DNA of 64,000 nt from Hyphomicrobiales bacterium (GCA_002869065.1 PKTR01000002.1:992001-1056000), one strand, 5' to 3'. Positions 1 through 9,716 are shown, counted from the first letter of the stretch. Translations and numbers: made by a program. The notes: generated by a model from the letters alone, not told the origin.

Positions 1-2
1 AA

Positions 3-1073
3 GCAGGTGTTCGCCTGCGCGAACCGGGGGGCTATTTCTCCGGCGAATGCGGCAGCGGCGCGTTTCGTGCGAGCCTTGCCAAGGGCAAGGTGGCGCTGAC
101 CGAGTTCTGCGCCACAAGTCTTGGCGAATACGGACCGTCCGGCACGGTGCGCGCCGGCCTCCTGACTGGACCGCAGACGGCAGCGGCCGCGCCGGTGATT
201 GTCCCGGCGCCGGGCATCGCTCCGCCGGAAAGCCAGACGCTGCGCGTCATCCAGCCGCCGAAGGACACGGCCGCAAAGAAGGTGGCGCCACCGAAGACTG
301 GAGACAAGAAGGCCGAAGACAAGGAAGTCGCGCCGGGCATCCCGGCGAGCGCGCTCACCATCCTCACCGATCTGCCGCCGCTTCCCGAAGGCAAGACGGC
401 GGAAGACGTGCTCGGCTTCACGCCGGGTGCCCGTTCGGCGGAGGCCTGTGCGGCGCTCACCGGCGAACTTGCCGCGGAGAGCGCGGCGCTCGAGGCCGGC
501 AATCTGGCGGACAAGACCCGTACCGCGGTGCAGCTCGCCGCCCATATCAGGATCGCTGCCAGTGTCTGCCCGGGCGCGAGTGTTCCGGAAATGCCGCAGG
601 CGGTTGTCGATGCGGTGGCCGCGACCGGGCTCGAGGCCTGTCACATCGTGCTCGAGGCCGACAAGACGCTTGAGGCCGCCGGCCGCGATCTGCAGAAGGC
701 CAACGACTTCCTCAGCATGATCGCCAACACCGAGGGTCGCCTTTGGGCGCTGGAAGGCTTTGCGCCGACCTGCTCATCGGCAACCGAGCGCTCGATGTCC
801 TCAAAGGTTCGCTTCGCCAAGAGCCAGCTCGACCGCGAGAAGGAATTCTATGGCTGCCGGCTGTGGCAGGATCTGCAGCGTCAGGAAATGGACGGGCTGC
901 GCGTGCTGATGAAGGACAAGAAATGGGTCGAGGGCATCGCCCTCCTTGATGGCCGGATCGCGGCCGTGCTGCACGGCGCTCAGGCTGCCTGCGGCGACAA
1001 GGGCAGCGTCGACTCGATGAAGAAATACTGGCTCACCCAGCGCCAGTTCTTCCAGGGCCGGCTGATCCACTGA
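3..1073 (+). CDS. Hypothetical protein, 5' end outside the window
   Basis: This reading frame is open from the left edge, so the true start lies upstream; a GTG at 90 is only the first internal start codon. I do not recognise the family. The visible part begins with a Gly- and Cys-containing stretch, then a Pro/Ala/Lys-rich linker at about 200-340, then a mainly alpha-helical, Ala/Glu-rich region with scattered cysteines, suggesting an exported or envelope protein. No catalytic motif is seen. It ends 50 bases before the convergent hemF gene. Function is left open. Confidence 0.6.
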   Translation, partial: AGVRLREPGGYFSGECGSGAFRASLAKGKVALTEFCATSLGEYGPSGTVRAGLLTGPQTAAAAPVIVPAPGIAPPESQTLRVIQPPKDTAAKKVAPPKTGDKKAEDKEVAPGIPASALTILTDLPPLPEGKTAEDVLGFTPGARSAEACAALTGELAAESAALEAGNLADKTRTAVQLAAHIRIAASVCPGASVPEMPQAVVDAVAATGLEACHIVLEADKTLEAAGRDLQKANDFLSMIANTEGRLWALEGFAPTCSSATERSMSSKVRFAKSQLDREKEFYGCRLWQDLQRQEMDGLRVLMKDKKWVEGIALLDGRIAAVLHGAQAACGDKGSVDSMKKYWLTQRQFFQGRLIH

Positions 1074-1086
1074 TCGCGCTCACTCG

Positions 1087-1116
1087 ACGGGCGGATGTGT
1101 GAGCACCCACGCCCGT
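1087..1116. terminator. Possible hairpin between convergent genes
   Basis: ACGGGCG at 1087-1093 can pair with CGCCCGT at 1110-1116 around a 16-nt loop. It sits between the stop of the first gene and the stop of hemF. There is no strong T-run on either strand, so it is a weak bidirectional terminator candidate only. Confidence 0.3.
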
Positions 1117-1123
1117 TGGGCGA

Positions 1124-2020
1124 TCAAGGCCACTTAACGATCGGCGGCATAGACGACAGGATCGATGCGACGTTGCCGCCGGTCTTCAGCCCGAAGATCG
1201 TGCCCCGGTCGTAGAGCAGATTGTATTCGACATAACGGCCGCGACGGACGAGCTGCTCCTCGCGGTCGTCGTCGTTCCAGGGCGTCGTCATGTTGGCGCG
1301 CACGAGCTTTGGATAGATGTCGAGGAAGGCGCGGCCGACATCCTGGGTGAAGGCGAAGTCGGCGTCCCAGTCGCCTGAGTGCAGATAGTCGTAGAAGATG
1401 CCGCCGATGCCGCGCGCCTCGTTGCGGTGCTTGAGGAAGAAATAGTCGTCACACCAGGCCTTGTATTTCGGGTAGTCGGCGACCGCGTGCGCCTCGCAGG
1501 CCGCCTGCATGGCGGCATGGAAGGCGACCGTATCGGGATCTTCCTGGGTGCGTCGTCGGTCGAGCACGGGGGTCAGGTCGGCGCCGCCGCCGAACCACTG
1601 CTTCGTCGTCACCACCATGCGGGTGTTCATGTGCACTGCCGGCACATGCGGGTTCTGCATGTGGGCGATCAGCGAGATGCCGGAGGCCCAGAAGCGCGGA
1701 TCCTGATCGGCGCCGGGGATCTGCGAGCGGAACTCCGGCGAGAACTCGCCATGCACCGCCGAGACATGCACCCCGACCTTTTCGAACACGCGGCCGTTCA
1801 TCATCGACATGACGCCGCCGCCGCCCTTGGCGCCGCTGTGGTCGGTGCGCTCCCAGGGCGTGCGTTCGAAGCGGCCCGCCGGCCGGTCGCCGAACGGCAT
1901 GTCAGCCGGCAGTTCGTCCTCGATCTGTTCGAAGGCCGAGCAGATCGAATCGCGCAGTTCGGCAAACCACGCGGTGGCGCGGGCCTTCTTGTCTTCCAGC
2001 TCGGGCGGCATTTCGGTCAT
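1124..2020 (-). CDS. hemF: Oxygen-dependent coproporphyrinogen III oxidase
   Basis: The 298-residue protein catalyses the O2-dependent oxidative decarboxylation of coproporphyrinogen III to protoporphyrinogen IX in heme synthesis (cytosolic, homodimeric in the family). The family signatures are clear: [20 protein letters not shown], the [10 protein letters not shown] segment, and [16 protein letters not shown] followed by GLKTGGN near the C-terminus. Length is normal for the family. The ATG at 2018-2020 is chosen because GAGGAGG precedes it at good spacing; the frame runs open much further upstream but that extension has no HemF similarity. It is transcribed alone and converges on the first gene. 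Other heme genes (hemC, hemD, hemY) lie 10 kb away. Confidence 0.96.
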   Translation of the reverse strand: MTEMPPELEDKKARATAWFAELRDSICSAFEQIEDELPADMPFGDRPAGRFERTPWERTDHSGAKGGGGVMSMMNGRVFEKVGVHVSAVHGEFSPEFRSQIPGADQDPRFWASGISLIAHMQNPHVPAVHMNTRMVVTTKQWFGGGADLTPVLDRRRTQEDPDTVAFHAAMQAACEAHAVADYPKYKAWCDDYFFLKHRNEARGIGGIFYDYLHSGDWDADFAFTQDVGRAFLDIYPKLVRANMTTPWNDDDREEQLVRRGRYVEYNLLYDRGTIFGLKTGGNVASILSSMPPIVKWP

Positions 2021-2503
2021 GGCGGTGTCCTCCTCGGATTTGCTCCGGTGATAGCCGCTGCGGCGCCATTGGGAAAGCCGCGATGGGACTTCGTGCCTGT
2101 TGTGCGGTGGCAACAGGATGTTCACGATCGCTTCAACGTGGCCCGTTTCCGTTTTCCTCGGCGGGCCGGCTCGGCTATAAGGTCCCTGCATCGGGCGCTC
2201 GGCCCGGATCATTTTTGGCGCCGCAACACAGGGGGAGCCGATGAAAATCCGTCTTGGATGTTTTTCTCCGCGTATCCCACGCATGCGAGCTGCCTGACCG
2301 CGAATTTTCTTCGCAAAATCGCATTCGGCATCCCCATTTCCGGCATTCGGCGCTGATTTAGCGCCCGCCGATCCGTATTCCGGCCCTGATACGGGCCTTT
2401 GTTCCGGTTCACACCTCCAACGCACGCTCCGGCCGGGGCGAGGAACGCGTTTTGCCTGTTTCACTGGCCTGGGTCGTGAACCGCCGTTCGCTTGGAGCAT
2501 GTC
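2021..2503. other. Intergenic region between divergent hemF and the ABC exporters
   Basis: This 483-base gap must hold the promoters of hemF (leftward) and of the ABC exporter pair (rightward). I found no convincing RNA fold or operator. One 18-codon frame at 2241-2297 on the + strand has a strong GGGGGAG ribosome site and an Arg-rich peptide. It could be a leader peptide but there is no other support for it. Confidence 0.5.
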
Positions 2504-4378
2504 ATGTTTCGCTGGTTCGAAAACCTGATGGATCCCTTCCCGCCCGAGGAACCCGGGCAACCCGCCTCGACGCTGGTCGCCTTCCTCTGGCACTATGCGC
2601 GCCCGGTCCGGCGGATTCTCGCCGTGATGGCGATGACCGCAGCCAGTGTCGCGATTATCGAGGTCGTGCTGTTCAGTTTCCTCGGCCGGATGGTTGACTG
2701 GCTGGCGACCGCCGACCGCGCGACCTTCCTTGCCGACGAAGCCGGCACGCTGATCACCATGGCTGTCGTCGTGCTTGTGCTGCTGCCGCTGGCGATCGCC
2801 TGCAACGCGCTGCTGCTGCACCAGTCGCTCGCCGGCAATTTTCCGATGGTCGTGCGCTGGCGGGCGCACCGCTATCTGCTCGGCCAGAGCCTGTCCTTCT
2901 ATCAGGACGACTTCGCCGGCCGTATCGCCACCAAGGTGATGCAGACGGCGCTTGCGGTGCGCGAATCCGTCGTCAAGCTGCTCGACGTGATGGTCTATGT
3001 CACCGTCTATTTCGGCGCGATGGTGGTGTTGGCCGGCGCGCTCGATCCGATCCTGGCGGTTCCGCTACTTGTCTGGCTTGCCGCCTATGTCGGCCTGCTG
3101 CGCTATTTCGTGCCGCGGCTGCGCGCCGTCGCGGAACTGCAGGCCGACGCGCGGTCGACCATGACCGGGCGTATCGTCGACTCCTACACCAATATCGGCA
3201 CGGTGAAGCTGTTCTCGCATACCGACCGCGAGGTCGCCTATGCGCGCGATGGCATGTCCGACTTCATGACCACAGTCTATCGCCAGATGCGCTACGTCAC
3301 CTGGTTCGACGTCGCCCTGCACACGCTCAACAGCCTGTTGATGTTCGCGATTGCCGCCACCGGAATCACGCTGTGGCTCAACGAGCAGATCGGGCCGGGC
3401 GCGATCGCGGTGGCGCTCGGCATGGCGATGCGGCTCGGCGGCATGTCGCAATGGATCATGTGGGAGGTCTCGGCGCTGTTCGAGAACATCGGCACCGTCG
3501 AGGACGGTATCTCGACGCTGGCGCGGCCGAAGAGCGTTGTCGATCATGCCGGTGCCAAACCGCTCGCGGTGCGTGATGGCGGTATCGATTTCGATCATAT
3601 GCGCTTCCACTACGGCAAGGCGGGCGGCGTCATCGAGGACCTGTCGCTGTCGATCCGGCCGGGCGAGAAGATCGCTGTCGTCGGCCGTTCCGGGGCCGGC
3701 AAGTCGACACTGGTCAATTTGCTCCTACGCTTCCACGATCTGGAAGGCGGGGCGATCCGTATCGATGGGCAGGACATCTCGGCCGTCACGCAGGGCTCGC
3801 TGCGCCGGGCTATCGGCATGGTGACGCAGGATACCTCTCTGCTGCACCGCTCGGTACGTGACAACATCCTCTATGGCGCACCCGATGCCGGCGAGGAGGC
3901 GATGATCGCGGCGGCGAAGAAGGCCGAGGCGCACGACTTCATTCAGGATCTTGTCGATGCCAAGGGCCGACGCGGCTACGACGCGCAGGTCGGTGAGCGT
4001 GGCGTCAAGCTCTCCGGCGGCCAACGGCAGCGCATCGCCATCGCCCGTGTGTTGCTGAAGAACGCGCCGATCCTGGTGCTCGATGAAGCCACCTCGGCGC
4101 TCGATTCCGAAGTCGAAGCGGCGATCCAGCAGAGCCTGTACACGCTGATGGAAGGCAAGACGGTGATCGCGATTGCCCACCGCCTCTCGACCATCGCAGC
4201 GATGGATCGCCTTGTGGTGATGGACAAGGGCGCCATCGTCGAAGAGGGTACGCATGGCGAACTGATCGAACGCGGCGGGCTCTATGCCAGCCTCTGGGCG
4301 CGCCAGTCGGGCGGGTTCCTCGCCGATCAGGAAGACGACACGGAAGGAGCGGAGCCGGACAGTGTTGCGGTTCTTTGA
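2504..4378 (+). CDS. ABC exporter half-transporter (TMD-NBD), first of a pair
   Basis: This 624-residue protein has a six-helix exporter membrane domain (about residues 20-340) followed by an ATPase domain. Walker A is GRSGAGKST at residues 394-402, the signature LSGGQ is at 503-507, and Walker B is [12 protein letters not shown]. It is a half-transporter that needs a partner, presumably the product of the next gene, which it overlaps by 17 bases. The ATG at 2504 follows a GGAG motif. The substrate is unknown; lipid, peptide or drug export are all possible. From Walker A onward it differs from its neighbour at only a few residues, whereas the membrane domains have diverged strongly, so the two ATPase domains look homogenised. 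Confidence 0.93.
   Translation: MFRWFENLMDPFPPEEPGQPASTLVAFLWHYARPVRRILAVMAMTAASVAIIEVVLFSFLGRMVDWLATADRATFLADEAGTLITMAVVVLVLLPLAIACNALLLHQSLAGNFPMVVRWRAHRYLLGQSLSFYQDDFAGRIATKVMQTALAVRESVVKLLDVMVYVTVYFGAMVVLAGALDPILAVPLLVWLAAYVGLLRYFVPRLRAVAELQADARSTMTGRIVDSYTNIGTVKLFSHTDREVAYARDGMSDFMTTVYRQMRYVTWFDVALHTLNSLLMFAIAATGITLWLNEQIGPGAIAVALGMAMRLGGMSQWIMWEVSALFENIGTVEDGISTLARPKSVVDHAGAKPLAVRDGGIDFDHMRFHYGKAGGVIEDLSLSIRPGEKIAVVGRSGAGKSTLVNLLLRFHDLEGGAIRIDGQDISAVTQGSLRRAIGMVTQDTSLLHRSVRDNILYGAPDAGEEAMIAAAKKAEAHDFIQDLVDAKGRRGYDAQVGERGVKLSGGQRQRIAIARVLLKNAPILVLDEATSALDSEVEAAIQQSLYTLMEGKTVIAIAHRLSTIAAMDRLVVMDKGAIVEEGTHGELIERGGLYASLWARQSGGFLADQEDDTEGAEPDSVAVL
3683..4324 (+). repeat. ATPase-domain repeat, copy 1
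   Basis: This 642-base segment, from Walker A to the GGFLA motif near the C-terminus, is nearly identical to 5541-6182, with matching numbering in the two proteins. The two translations differ at about three residues across the roughly 210 conserved residues, all other changes being silent. Upstream of Walker A the identity falls sharply. Confidence 0.9.
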
Positions 4379-6215
4379 ACGGGCCATCGACCCGCTGAAA
4401 CAGCCGGATCGCCTCGAGCCGCCGTCGCAGCTCGGGGCGTTCATCTGGCATTATGCGCGGCAGGCGAAGTGGTGGTTCGTCGCCTTCTTCGTCAATGGCG
4501 CGCTGATCGCTGCGGTCGAATTGCTGCTGTTTGCCTTCATGGGCGAGGTCGTCGACCTGCTTGGCACCGCCGATCCGGCAACGATCTGGCACGACAACGC
4601 CACCCGCTTCGGCTGGATGGTGTTCGTCGTGCTGGTCGTGCGGGTCTTTGCGCTGATCGCCGGCGGCGTTCTCGAACAGCAGATCCTGGCGCCGAGCTTC
4701 TACAATCTGGTGCGCTGGCAGGCGCACAAGCACGTCGCCGGCCAGTCCTACGCCTATTTCCAGAACGACTTCGCCGGCCGGCTCGCCACCAAGGTGATGC
4801 AGTCGGGGCAGGCGATCGGCGATTTCCTCGTCAATCTGATGCAGAGCCTGTGGTTCTTCGTCATCTTTGCCTTTTCGAGCCTGGCGATCTTCTTCGATCT
4901 CGATTGGCGGCTGGCGCTGGCGATTGGGCTGTGGATGGTCGGCTATGTCGTCATCGCGGCCTATCTGATCCCGCGTATCCGCCGTGCGGCGCGCAAGGCC
5001 GCCGATATGCGCTCGGTCTTCAATGGCCGCATCGTCGACGCCTACACCAACATTCTGACGGTGAAGCTGTTCGACACGGCCGGGCGTGAGGACGATTTCG
5101 CCCGCGCCGGGCTGATGTGGATGGTGGACGCGATGCGCGGGTTGACCCGCATCATCACCACGATCCGCAGCGCTCTTGCAGTGCTCAACGGCGTCTTCAT
5201 CCTCTCCATCGGCTATCTCTGCATCACGTTGTGGCAGGCGGGTGACATCACCGCCGGCGCGGTCGCGCTCACCCTCGGCCTGGTGCTGCGTTTGAACAGC
5301 ATGTCCGGCTGGATGATGTTTTCGATCTCCAACCTGTTCCGCGATCTCGGCACCATCCACGACGCGATGGAGACGATTGCCAGGCCGCACGCGATTGCCG
5401 ATGAGCGCGGCGCCAAGGCACTGCTGCCGACCAAGGGCCGGATCGAGTTCGATCACATGCGCTTCCACTACGGGCGGGAGTCGGGCGTGATCGAGGATCT
5501 CACGCTCACCGTCCAACCGGGTGAAAAGGTCGCGCTGGTGGGCCGCTCGGGGGCGGGCAAGTCGACACTGGTCAATTTGCTCCTACGCTTCCACGATCTG
5601 GAAGGCGGGGCGATCCGTATCGATGGGCAGGATATCTCGGCGGTCACGCAGGGCTCGCTGCGCCGGTCGATCGGCATGGTGACGCAGGATACCTCGCTGC
5701 TGCACCGCTCGGTACGCGACAACATCCTCTACGGTGCGCCGGACGCCGGCGAGGACGCGATGATCGCCGCCGCGAAGAAAGCCGAGGCGCACGACTTTAT
5801 CCAGGATCTGGTCGATGCCAAGGGCCGGCAGGGCTATGACGCGCAGGTCGGCGAGCGTGGCGTCAAGCTTTCCGGCGGGCAGCGGCAGCGCATCGCCATT
5901 GCCCGTGTGCTGTTGAAGAACGCACCGATTCTGGTGCTGGATGAAGCCACCTCGGCGCTCGATTCCGAGGTCGAGGCGGCGATCCAGCAGAGCCTCTACA
6001 CGTTGATGGAAGGCAAGACGGTGATCGCGATTGCCCACCGTCTCTCGACCATCGCGGCGATGGATCGGCTGGTGGTAATGGACAAGGGCGCCATCGTCGA
6101 AGAGGGTACGCATGGCGAACTGATCGAGCGCGGCGGCCTCTATGCCAGCCTCTGGGCGCGCCAGTCGGGCGGGTTCCTCGCCAGCGACGCGGACGATACG
6201 GCTGCCGCGCAGTAA
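4362..6215 (+). CDS. ABC exporter half-transporter (TMD-NBD), second of a pair
   Basis: This 617-residue paralogue of the preceding gene has an exporter membrane domain (about residues 20-340) and an ATPase domain with Walker A at 394-402, LSGGQ and DEATSALD. The GTG at 4362 is chosen because GGAG at 4351-4354 is well spaced and because the N-termini then align (MFRWFE against VLRFFE). The start lies inside the 3' end of the upstream gene, so the two are translationally coupled and probably form a heterodimeric exporter. A strong intrinsic terminator follows 21 bases after the stop. Substrate cannot be inferred. Confidence 0.92.
   Translation: MLRFFERAIDPLKQPDRLEPPSQLGAFIWHYARQAKWWFVAFFVNGALIAAVELLLFAFMGEVVDLLGTADPATIWHDNATRFGWMVFVVLVVRVFALIAGGVLEQQILAPSFYNLVRWQAHKHVAGQSYAYFQNDFAGRLATKVMQSGQAIGDFLVNLMQSLWFFVIFAFSSLAIFFDLDWRLALAIGLWMVGYVVIAAYLIPRIRRAARKAADMRSVFNGRIVDAYTNILTVKLFDTAGREDDFARAGLMWMVDAMRGLTRIITTIRSALAVLNGVFILSIGYLCITLWQAGDITAGAVALTLGLVLRLNSMSGWMMFSISNLFRDLGTIHDAMETIARPHAIADERGAKALLPTKGRIEFDHMRFHYGRESGVIEDLTLTVQPGEKVALVGRSGAGKSTLVNLLLRFHDLEGGAIRIDGQDISAVTQGSLRRSIGMVTQDTSLLHRSVRDNILYGAPDAGEDAMIAAAKKAEAHDFIQDLVDAKGRQGYDAQVGERGVKLSGGQRQRIAIARVLLKNAPILVLDEATSALDSEVEAAIQQSLYTLMEGKTVIAIAHRLSTIAAMDRLVVMDKGAIVEEGTHGELIERGGLYASLWARQSGGFLASDADDTAAAQ
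5541..6182 (+). repeat. ATPase-domain repeat, copy 2
   Basis: This is the second copy of the near-identical 642-base ATPase segment; copy 1 is at 3683-4324. The spacing between copies is 1858 bases, matching the gene length, so the repeat is in register within the two paralogous genes. Confidence 0.9.
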
Positions 6216-6236
6216 GGATCGATTCGGAGCCAAAAC

Positions 6237-6266
6237 AAAAACGGCGGGGAATTCCCCGCCGTTTTT
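6237..6266 (+). terminator. Intrinsic terminator of the ABC exporter operon
   Basis: This is a perfect palindrome centred on GGGGAATTCCCC, with A-runs on the left and a five-T run on the right, 21 bases after the exporter stop. It can work on both strands. Confidence 0.88.
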
Positions 6267-6463
6267 GGTCGTGCCGTTCGAACGCAGCACGAGTTCCAAC
6301 CACTCTCCGTCACCCCGGGCGTTTTATTTGTCTCACGGCCGAGCGTTCGCTTGCCGCTCACTGGCCTGCGAAGGCGCGCCCTTATGGGCGACGGCCGGTC
6401 GGCCTTGTGGCCCTACGGGCCGGTTGTGCCTAAAGAAGGTGCTGCGCCTGCCCACACTCTCCC

Positions 6464-6493
6464 CGTCACCCCGGCCTTGAGCCGGGGTCCAAT
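6464..6493. repeat. Palindromic intergenic repeat (CCCCGGCCTTGAGCCGGGG type)
   Basis: This is an interrupted palindrome in which CCCCGGC pairs with GCCGGGG around a short loop. Elements of this form, usually beginning GTCACCCCGG, are widespread between genes in alphaproteobacteria. Confidence 0.65.
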
Positions 6494-6597
6494 GCTCCTC
6501 TCGAAACGGTACGCCGGGCGTTGTGAACAGGTGTGCTGTGTGCGGCGCAGGTCCTGTCGCGCTGCGGCGGCGGCATACCGCGCTGAAGCGGGCAATG

Positions 6598-6634
6598 GAT
6601 CCCGGGTCTCCGCTGCCGCGTCGCCCGGGATGAC
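6598..6634. repeat. Palindromic intergenic repeat (CCCGGGTCTCCGC type)
   Basis: ATCCCGGG pairs with CCCGGGAT across a loop rich in CGCTGCCGCG. It ends in GATGAC, the usual end of this repeat class, which suggests a family member rather than chance. Confidence 0.65.
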
Positions 6635-6664
6635 GGCGGCTACCGAATGGGTTCCACTCACTTC

Positions 6665-6693
6665 CGTCATCCTCCGGCTCGACCGGAGGATCG
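6665..6693. repeat. Palindromic intergenic repeat (ATCCTCCGG type)
   Basis: ATCCTCCGG pairs with CCGGAGGAT around CTCGA. An inverted relative lies about 120 bases further on at 6783-6810. Confidence 0.7.
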
Positions 6694-6782
6694 TTTTCAA
6701 CTCGCGCGGTGGTGGGTGAAGGCAATGCAGCCCGGCTCATCGTGGTGCGTACCCCTCTCGACGGGCTCGACCTTGGCTGGCC

Positions 6783-6810
6783 GATCCTCCGGTCAAGCCG
6801 GAGGATGACG
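6783..6810. repeat. Palindromic intergenic repeat (GATCCTCCGG type), opposite orientation
   Basis: GATCCTCCGG pairs with CCGGAGGATG around a TCAAG loop. It is the same family as 6665-6693 in reverse orientation, judging by the GTCATC end lying on the other side. Confidence 0.7.
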
Positions 6811-6840
6811 AGGGAGAGGCCGGAGGATGGCGGGGGGAAC

Positions 6841-6875
6841 CAAAACAAAAACGGCGGGGAACTCCCCGCCGTTTT
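6841..6875 (-). terminator. Intrinsic terminator of typA
   Basis: A 13-bp stem (6848-6860 with 6863-6875) has a two-base loop. On the minus strand it is followed by the T-rich run TTTTGTTTTG, 25 bases beyond the typA stop. The hairpin and flank are nearly identical to those at 6231-6266. Confidence 0.85.
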
Positions 6876-6899
6876 CATATCGAAAAACCTGTTCGCCGC

Positions 6900-8723
6900 T
6901 TATGCCGCGTCGTCGTCCTTGGCGCGTTCGGCGCGCTTGCGCTCGTGCGGGTCGAGATGGGCCTTCCTGAGGCGGATGTGGTTCGGCGTCACCTCGACGA
7001 GTTCGTCGTCGTTGATGTAGGCGAGCGCCTTTTCCAGCGTCAGCTTGATCGGCGTGGTCAGCGACACGGCCTCGTCCTTGCCGGAGGAGCGGATGTTGGT
7101 GAGCTGCTTGCCCTTCAGCACGTTGACGGCGAGGTCGTTGCCGCGCGTGTGCTCGCCGACGATCATGCCTTCATAGACCTTCACGCCCGGTTCGATCAGC
7201 ATCGGGCCGCGGTCTTCCAGCTTCCACAGCGCGTAGGCGACCGCGTCGCCGTCACCATTGGAGATCAGCACGCCGGTGTGGCGGCTCGAGATCTCGCCCT
7301 TGTGCGGGGCGTATTCGTGGAACAGGCGGTTGAAGATCGCGGTGCCGCGGGTGTCCGACATCAGCTCCGACTGGTAGCCGATGAGGCCGCGGGTCGGGGC
7401 GTGGAAGACGAGGCGGGTGCGCTCGTGTCCGGACGGGCGCATCTCGATGAGGTCGGCCTTGCGCTCCTGCAGCTTCTGCACGACGGCGCCGGAGAATTCC
7501 TCATCGACGTCGATGATGACTTCCTCGATCGGTTCCAGCTTCTGGCCGTTCTCGCCGGTCTGGTAGACGACGTGCGGGCGGCCGACGGTGAGCTCGAAGC
7601 CCTCGCGGCGCATGGTCTCGATCAGGATGGCGAGCTGCAATTCGCCACGGCCCGACACCTCGAAGGAATCGGCGTCGGCGGTTTCCTTGATCTGCAGGGC
7701 GACGTTGCCCTCGGCTTCCTTCAAAAGGCGGGCGCGGATCACGCGGCTCTGCACCTTGTCGCCGTCCTGGCCGGCAAGCGGGCCGTCATTAACGCGGAAG
7801 GTCATGGAGAGAGTCGGCGGATCGATCGGCTGGGCGGCGATCGGTTCGGTCACCGACGGATCGGCCAGCGTGTCGGCGACGGTCGCCACCTGCAGGCCGG
7901 CGATGGAGACGATGTCGCCCGCTTCGCCCGCCTCGATCGGCTGGCGCTCGAGGCCGCGGAAGGCGAGCACCTTGGAGACACGGCCGCGCTCGATCACCTT
8001 GCCGTCGCGCGACAGGGCGTGGATGGCCATGTTCGGCGTCACGGTGCCGGCCGCGACGCGGCCGGTGAGGATGCGGCCGAGGAACGGGTTTGCCTCGATG
8101 GTGGTGGCGAGCAGCTTGAACTCGCCCGGGCGCACGGTCGGCGCGGAGACGTGTTCGACGACGAGGTCGAGCAGCGGGCCGACGTCTTCCTTCGGGCCGG
8201 CCGGTTCGACGGCCATCCAGCCCTGCTTCGCCGACCCGTAGAGGACGGGGAAGTCGAGCTGTTCGTGGTTGGCGTCGAGCGAGGCGAAGAGGTCGAAGAT
8301 CTCGTTCAGAACGTCGTCATGGCGCTCGTCCGGCTTGTCGATCTTGTTGATGGCGACGATCGGCTTCAGGCCGACCTTAAGCGCCTTCGACAGCACGAAT
8401 TTGGTCTGCGGCATCGGGCCTTCGGCGGCGTCGACCAGGATGATCACGCCGTCGACCATGTGCAGGATGCGCTCGACCTCGCCGCCGAAATCGGCGTGGC
8501 CCGGCGTGTCGACGATGTTGATGCGGGTGTCTTTCCAGACCAACGAGGTCACCTTGGCAAGAATGGTGATGCCGCGCTCGCGCTCCAGATCGTTGGAGTC
8601 CATCATGCGCTCTTCGGTGCGCTGGTTGTCGCGGAACGAGCCGGACTGCTTCAGCAGCACGTCGATGAGGGTGGTCTTGCCATGGTCGACGTGAGCGATG
8701 ATGGCGATATTGCGCAGTTTCAT
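6900..8723 (-). CDS. typA: Translational GTPase TypA/BipA
   Basis: This 607-residue ribosome-binding GTPase of the EF-G family acts in stress adaptation and in late ribosome assembly in other bacteria. The G1 loop AHVDHGKT is at residues 10-17, followed by the switch region [16 protein letters not shown] (G3) and NKID (G4). The C-terminal half contains the family-specific [12 protein letters not shown] and RGLIGYQSE stretches. Length equals the usual family length when the ATG at 8721-8723 is used; the longer open frame upstream is not family-like. The ribosome site is weak. The gene stands alone with an intrinsic terminator. Confidence 0.97.
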   Translation of the reverse strand: MKLRNIAIIAHVDHGKTTLIDVLLKQSGSFRDNQRTEERMMDSNDLERERGITILAKVTSLVWKDTRINIVDTPGHADFGGEVERILHMVDGVIILVDAAEGPMPQTKFVLSKALKVGLKPIVAINKIDKPDERHDDVLNEIFDLFASLDANHEQLDFPVLYGSAKQGWMAVEPAGPKEDVGPLLDLVVEHVSAPTVRPGEFKLLATTIEANPFLGRILTGRVAAGTVTPNMAIHALSRDGKVIERGRVSKVLAFRGLERQPIEAGEAGDIVSIAGLQVATVADTLADPSVTEPIAAQPIDPPTLSMTFRVNDGPLAGQDGDKVQSRVIRARLLKEAEGNVALQIKETADADSFEVSGRGELQLAILIETMRREGFELTVGRPHVVYQTGENGQKLEPIEEVIIDVDEEFSGAVVQKLQERKADLIEMRPSGHERTRLVFHAPTRGLIGYQSELMSDTRGTAIFNRLFHEYAPHKGEISSRHTGVLISNGDGDAVAYALWKLEDRGPMLIEPGVKVYEGMIVGEHTRGNDLAVNVLKGKQLTNIRSSGKDEAVSLTTPIKLTLEKALAYINDDELVEVTPNHIRLRKAHLDPHERKRAERAKDDDAA

Positions 8724-9077
8724 ATGTCTGTCTGCCTGTGCTTTGCGAACGGCCGGGGAACGCGGAACGACGTTGGGATCGTCGGTGCCGGGTTCGAGTG
8801 CGGCCAAGCGTTCCGGTTGCGTCCTGAGACGGAACCGCCCGCTCGAAATTCTGGTCCGTTTGGAATGCCAAAGGGCGCGCCGCGGCAAGCGATCGCGCCC
8901 GTTTGCGCGGCTTATACGCGCAAATGCCGTTTTCGGCAAGCAAACAGCCGGCAAGGGAGCGTATGGCTCCGGGCGGGCGCTGCGGAAATCCCCGTCTTCT
9001 GACTTCGATCAGGGTGCGGCGAGGTCTCCCGCGTATAGGCTTGGTGTGAAACCGTCTGCCGCTATGGAGCGCTTGCC
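8724..9077. other. Divergent promoter region of typA and the TlpA-like gene
   Basis: This 354-base gap separates two divergently transcribed genes and must contain both promoters. I see no strong hairpin, small gene or operator in it. Confidence 0.4.
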
Positions 9078-9716
9078 ATGATTTTTGCCCGATCGAAACG
9101 CCGGTTCGTCGCGGCGGTCCTGCCGGTTCTGGCAGCAGTCGCGCTCATGTGCGGCGGAGCCGGGGCAATGGCGGAGCCGACGCGCGGCTGCGGCGGGGTC
9201 AAGACGGCGCTCGGCGGGCTCTACCCGCTCGATACCACGCGCCAGGCGCCCGACATCAAGTTCACCGACCATCGTGGACGCGAGTTCCATCTGTCGGATT
9301 TCCGCGGCCGGCCGATGGTGATCACCTTCTGGAAGACGACCTGCGTGCCGTGCATCAAGGAGATGCCGCATCTCGACAGGCTGCAGGTCGACATGCGCGA
9401 CGAAAAGGTGTTGGTGCTGGCGATTAACCGCGACCGGCGGGCGCCGAAGGTGCTCGACTTCTACAATACGTACGGCATCCGCAATCTGGCGCTCGTCACC
9501 GATCCGTTCGGACTTGCCGCGCGCGACATGGGTATTTCGGCGTTGCCGATGAGTGTGGTCGTCGACGGTGAGGGCGTCGAACAGGCGCGTGTTATCGGCG
9601 CGCTGGACTGGAGCCTTCCGGAGGTTCAGTCGGCGCTGCGCAGTTGCGTCGGCCTGCCGGAGAAGACCGCCGAGGTGGACGCAGAAGTAAAGCCGGAACA
9701 GCCGGTTACGAATTGA
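9078..9716 (+). CDS. TlpA/ResA-type membrane-exported thioredoxin
   Basis: This 212-residue protein has a signal sequence or anchor (about residues 10-32, hydrophobic after an Arg/Lys-rich start). It then has a peroxiredoxin/thioredoxin fold with the redox motif CVPC at Cys89 and Cys92 in the context FWKTTCVPC, and the cis-Pro region ALPMSVVVD. Proteins of this family reduce periplasmic disulfides, often for cytochrome c or cytochrome oxidase assembly; its specific target is not shown by the context. It is a single gene, converging on the gpsA operon. The C-terminal tail (about 25 residues) is charged and dispensable-looking. Confidence 0.85.
   Translation: MIFARSKRRFVAAVLPVLAAVALMCGGAGAMAEPTRGCGGVKTALGGLYPLDTTRQAPDIKFTDHRGREFHLSDFRGRPMVITFWKTTCVPCIKEMPHLDRLQVDMRDEKVLVLAINRDRRAPKVLDFYNTYGIRNLALVTDPFGLAARDMGISALPMSVVVDGEGVEQARVIGALDWSLPEVQSALRSCVGLPEKTAEVDAEVKPEQPVTN

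Larger units (their letters stand above)
6216..6899. other. Repeat-rich intergenic block between exporter pair and typA
   Basis: The 684 bases contain no plausible gene. They hold a bidirectional hairpin at each end (6237-6266 and 6848-6875) and at least four palindromic elements of types commonly scattered in alphaproteobacterial intergenic DNA. The two end hairpins share the same flank (CCAAAACAAAA) in the same orientation. Confidence 0.75.

Noticed and set aside
2241-2297. An 18-codon frame with a strong ribosome site upstream of the ABC exporters
   Set aside because: Too short to support as a gene without conservation; the peptide has no leader-type run of one amino acid and no attenuator hairpin follows.
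2021-2869. N-terminal extension of hemF up to 2869
   Set aside because: It overlaps the ABC exporter start on the other strand, has no HemF similarity, and a strong ribosome site precedes the ATG at 2020.
6945-9002. A 685-residue frame on the + strand opposite typA
   Set aside because: It is exactly antisense to the well-conserved typA, and its composition mirrors third-position GC bias; no family resemblance.
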